Assembly (NCBI GenBank): GCA_900548405.1
Contig: UNSJ01000050.1
Coordinates: 1 to 13,303 of the forward strand
Length of the DNA stretch: 13,303 nucleotides
From: Candidatus Gastranaerophilales bacterium
GTDB taxonomy: Bacteria; Cyanobacteriota; Vampirovibrionia; Gastranaerophilales; Gastranaerophilaceae
Reading direction: 5' to 3'
This document shows, in pieces, positions 11,673 to 13,303 of the stretch. A program made the position numbers and the translations under genes. The notes below the pieces were generated by a model. That model saw only the letters and a list, made by a program, of their open reading frames with translations. It was not told the origin of the DNA and searched no databases. Each line of letters starts with the position of its first letter. Positions within the stretch are counted from its first letter, which is position 1.

Positions 11673-12650
11673 ATGGCAGATAATCAGATAGTAATATTTA
11701 AAACCGAAGATGAAAAAGTTTCAGTTAATGCAAGGCTAGAAAATGATACAATCTGGCTTACTCAAAAATCAATGGCTGAACTGTTTGGGTGCAGTTCCGA
11801 TAATATTTCTTTGCATTTAAAAAATATTTTTAATGAAGGTGAATTAAACAAAGATTCAGTTACCGAGAAAATCTCGGCAACTGCAAGTGATGGTAAAAAC
11901 TACCCTACACAATTCTACAATCTTGATGCCATCATATCTGTCGGCTATCGTGTTAATTCCCAAAGGGCAACACAATTTAGGATATGGGCAACTAATATTC
12001 TAAAAGAATACATTAGAAAAGGTTTTGCACTTGACGATGAACGATTAAAGGATAACGGTTCAAGATATTTTAAGGAATTAATCCAACGAGTTCGTGATAT
12101 TAGAAGCTCTGAAAGAAACCTGTATCAGCAAGTAACAGATATTTATGCAACTTCTATTGACTATGATTCAAAGGCGGAAATTACAAGACAGTTTTTTGCT
12201 ACTGTTCAAAATAAAATGCACTATGCAGCTCATAAGCATACAGCCGCAGAAATTATTTATGAAAGAGTTGATAACGAAAAGCCTTATGTAGGTATGACTA
12301 ACTTTAAAGGTAATTATCCAACAAAAGATGATGTTAAAGTTGCTAAAAATTATTTGTCTGAAAAAGAATTACAGGTCTTAAATCTTCTGGTTGCCCAGTT
12401 TCTTGACTTTGCAGAGTTGCAAGCATTGGAAGAACACCCGATGACAATGAAGGATTGGATAGAAGAACTGGACAGACAGCTTTTAGGTAACAGAAGGGAA
12501 CTTTTAACTGATAAAGGTAAAATCTCACACAAACAAGCTGTCGAAAAAGCTGAAAAGGAATTTGAAATTTACCGCCAACGTGAAATGCGAGAATTAGAAT
12601 CCGATTTTGATAAAGCTATAAAAAAAATAACTGATAAAAATAATATTTAA
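11673..12650 (+). CDS. RhuM-family protein (325 aa)
   Basis: The family is named after RhuM of Salmonella pathogenicity island 3; its molecular role is unsettled. The N-terminus MADNQIVIFKTEDEKVSVNARLENDTIWLTQKSMAELFGCSSDNISLHLKNIF (segment ~25-50 being HTH-like), then QFYNLDAIISVGYRVNSQRATQFRIWATNILKEYIRKGFALDDERLK, is the signature of the family and of related phage antirepressor-like proteins. The second half (YERVDNEKPYVGMTNFKG...LSEKELQVLNLLVAQFLDFAELQA) is also typical, and the length is full. The Lys/Glu-rich C-terminus is helical. Transcribed alone, divergent from the integrase; the start ATG sits 7 bases past a strong extended -10, and only AGG two bases from the ATG could serve as a ribosome site. 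Such genes are common cargo of islands and prophages. Family confident; function unknown. Confidence 0.85.
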   Translation: MADNQIVIFKTEDEKVSVNARLENDTIWLTQKSMAELFGCSSDNISLHLKNIFNEGELNKDSVTEKISATASDGKNYPTQFYNLDAIISVGYRVNSQRATQFRIWATNILKEYIRKGFALDDERLKDNGSRYFKELIQRVRDIRSSERNLYQQVTDIYATSIDYDSKAEITRQFFATVQNKMHYAAHKHTAAEIIYERVDNEKPYVGMTNFKGNYPTKDDVKVAKNYLSEKELQVLNLLVAQFLDFAELQALEEHPMTMKDWIEELDRQLLGNRRELLTDKGKISHKQAVEKAEKEFEIYRQREMRELESDFDKAIKKITDKNNI

Positions 12651-12694
12651 ACTTATTTAAAACATTCAACGACACGTACCTAGAATGCCCGTCA

Positions 12695-12727
12695 AGGTGT
12701 TTTGTTATAACACCTAGATAATTTTTT
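12695..12727 (+). terminator. Intrinsic terminator after the RhuM gene
   Basis: AGGTGTT (12695-12701) pairs with AACACCT (12709-12715) over a seven-base loop; a T6 run (12722-12727) follows shortly. It lies 45 bp after the RhuM stop. The gap to 12766 also has a second, AT-rich inverted repeat, GTAAATT/AATTTAC (12731-12755), which may serve the convergent gene. Confidence 0.65.
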
Positions 12728-12766
12728 ACAGTAAATTCTTATATTTGCAATTTACGTGGTATAAAT

Positions 12767-13303
12767 TTACTTTATCTGACCTAGTATTAATTTTCTATAT
12801 AGTTCATTATATAATTCATTAGATACAGATTTTATAACATTCTTTACATTTGCGCTAAACAAATTTTTTAAACCAAAAACATCATAAGTAAGCTGCAATG
12901 TAGTAATATCGCTATCGTCAAGTAGGTCTGCAAATGCTTTTTTATAACTCGTTAATTGTTCTTGTGATTCATCGGGTGATTTGTAAAATACTACTTCTTT
13001 TAATTCATTGGTATAATAGTTATCTAATTTAGAGTATAGTTCTTTCTTTTGTAACAAATCTATTATAGTAGCCATAGTTAAGCTATCCCTTTTTGAATTA
13101 GGATTTAAAAACTTTTGCAAAGGTTTAATTTTTTCTTTATATCTATATTGCAATTCACATCTTAAAAGGTTTAGCCTCGAAATATTCAAGATAGAATTAT
13201 TCTCAATTTTGTATCCGCCATGCGAACTTATATACTTTATTTCATCATTAGTTAAAGGATATTTTAATATTATTATCCCCTTATTTGCTTTATTTAGTAA
13301 TTC
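12767..13303 (-). CDS. Unrecognised protein, 5' end outside the window (178 aa visible)
   Basis: The frame remains open to the right edge: upstream of the apparent TTG at 13189 it continues without a stop through ELLNKANKGIIILKYPLTND and EIKYISSHGGYKIENNSILN, so that TTG is internal and the start lies beyond 13303. The visible part is Lys/Leu/Asn-rich and probably mostly helical, for example LRCELQYRYKEKIKPLQKFL and TMATIIDLLQKKELYSKLDN, ending YNELYRKLILGQIK. There is no membrane segment or catalytic motif I can name. It converges on the RhuM gene with the terminator between. It may belong to a neighbouring system beyond the window. Confidence 0.65.
   Translation of the reverse strand, partial: ELLNKANKGIIILKYPLTNDEIKYISSHGGYKIENNSILNISRLNLLRCELQYRYKEKIKPLQKFLNPNSKRDSLTMATIIDLLQKKELYSKLDNYYTNELKEVVFYKSPDESQEQLTSYKKAFADLLDDSDITTLQLTYDVFGLKNLFSANVKNVIKSVSNELYNELYRKLILGQIK

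Noticed and set aside
10920..12734. Inverted 13-bp copies (TTTTTTACAGTAA) flanking the integrase and RhuM genes
   Set aside because: Half of the match is a T run; exact 13-mers of this composition are expected by chance in a window this AT-rich.
1..13303. CRISPR arrays, tRNA or rRNA genes, complete insertion sequences
   Set aside because: No regularly spaced repeat series, cloverleaf-like segment, rRNA-like stretch, transposase or paired terminal repeats were found on either strand by eye.

Overview
The window is AT-rich, densely coded bacterial DNA with ordinary Shine-Dalgarno sites and a clear accessory-genome character. It holds two recombinases of different families, phage-like small genes, a RhuM-family protein and a decayed methyltransferase. 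The membrane-anchored TonB/TolA-C-like plus SPOR protein suggests a diderm envelope. The Ycf46-, Ycf35 (DUF1257)- and DUF2997-like genes recall cyanobacterial families, while the phage-type genes look Firmicutes/gut-like. A gut non-photosynthetic relative of Cyanobacteria (Melainabacteria/Gastranaerophilales) would fit, but this is an inference, not a demonstration.

Layout. (1) 1-3400, mostly + strand: a DUF5677 protein; a phage-type DNA methyltransferase interrupted by an in-frame TAA; a possible tiny membrane peptide; a divergently transcribed HTH repressor with a two-copy inverted operator; two small phage-like genes; and a small serine recombinase followed by a 34-bp dyad. (2) 3407-10801, - strand: a compact seven-gene operon, read right to left: DUF2997, an NrdG-like radical SAM protein, a Ycf46-like AAA+ ATPase, DUF1257, a 927-aa membrane-anchored TPR protein, a membrane-anchored Mrr-type nuclease, and a TolA-C/SPOR membrane protein. 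Gaps run from an 11-nt overlap to 35 nt. (3) 10802-11670: a regulatory stretch with a bulged hairpin and TACACC-type repeats, then a single-domain tyrosine recombinase (- strand). (4) 11673-12650: a RhuM-family gene with an apparently leaderless promoter, then a terminator. (5) From 12767 to the right edge: an unrecognised - strand gene whose 5' end lies outside the window.

The most interesting part is the seven-gene operon. It combines a AAA+ engine, a radical SAM enzyme, two small conserved proteins of unknown function, and three membrane proteins, one of them a nuclease. Three of its products end in nearly the same short C-terminal tail: ATPase GGRTIDF, TPR protein GRPVDI, nuclease GRRIDI. 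DUF1257 would carry the same tail if a T run at its stop codon were one base longer, because a near-exact 33-bp copy of the ATPase 3' end lies just behind it out of frame. This suggests a shared C-terminal recognition tag within one machine. A membrane-proximal defence or stress system is a reasonable hypothesis; nothing in the sequence proves its activity.

Limits: all family names come from reading protein sequence by eye, without database searches. Promoters and operators are pattern calls. No intergenic gap exceeds 300 bases; the largest, 10802-11004, is described.
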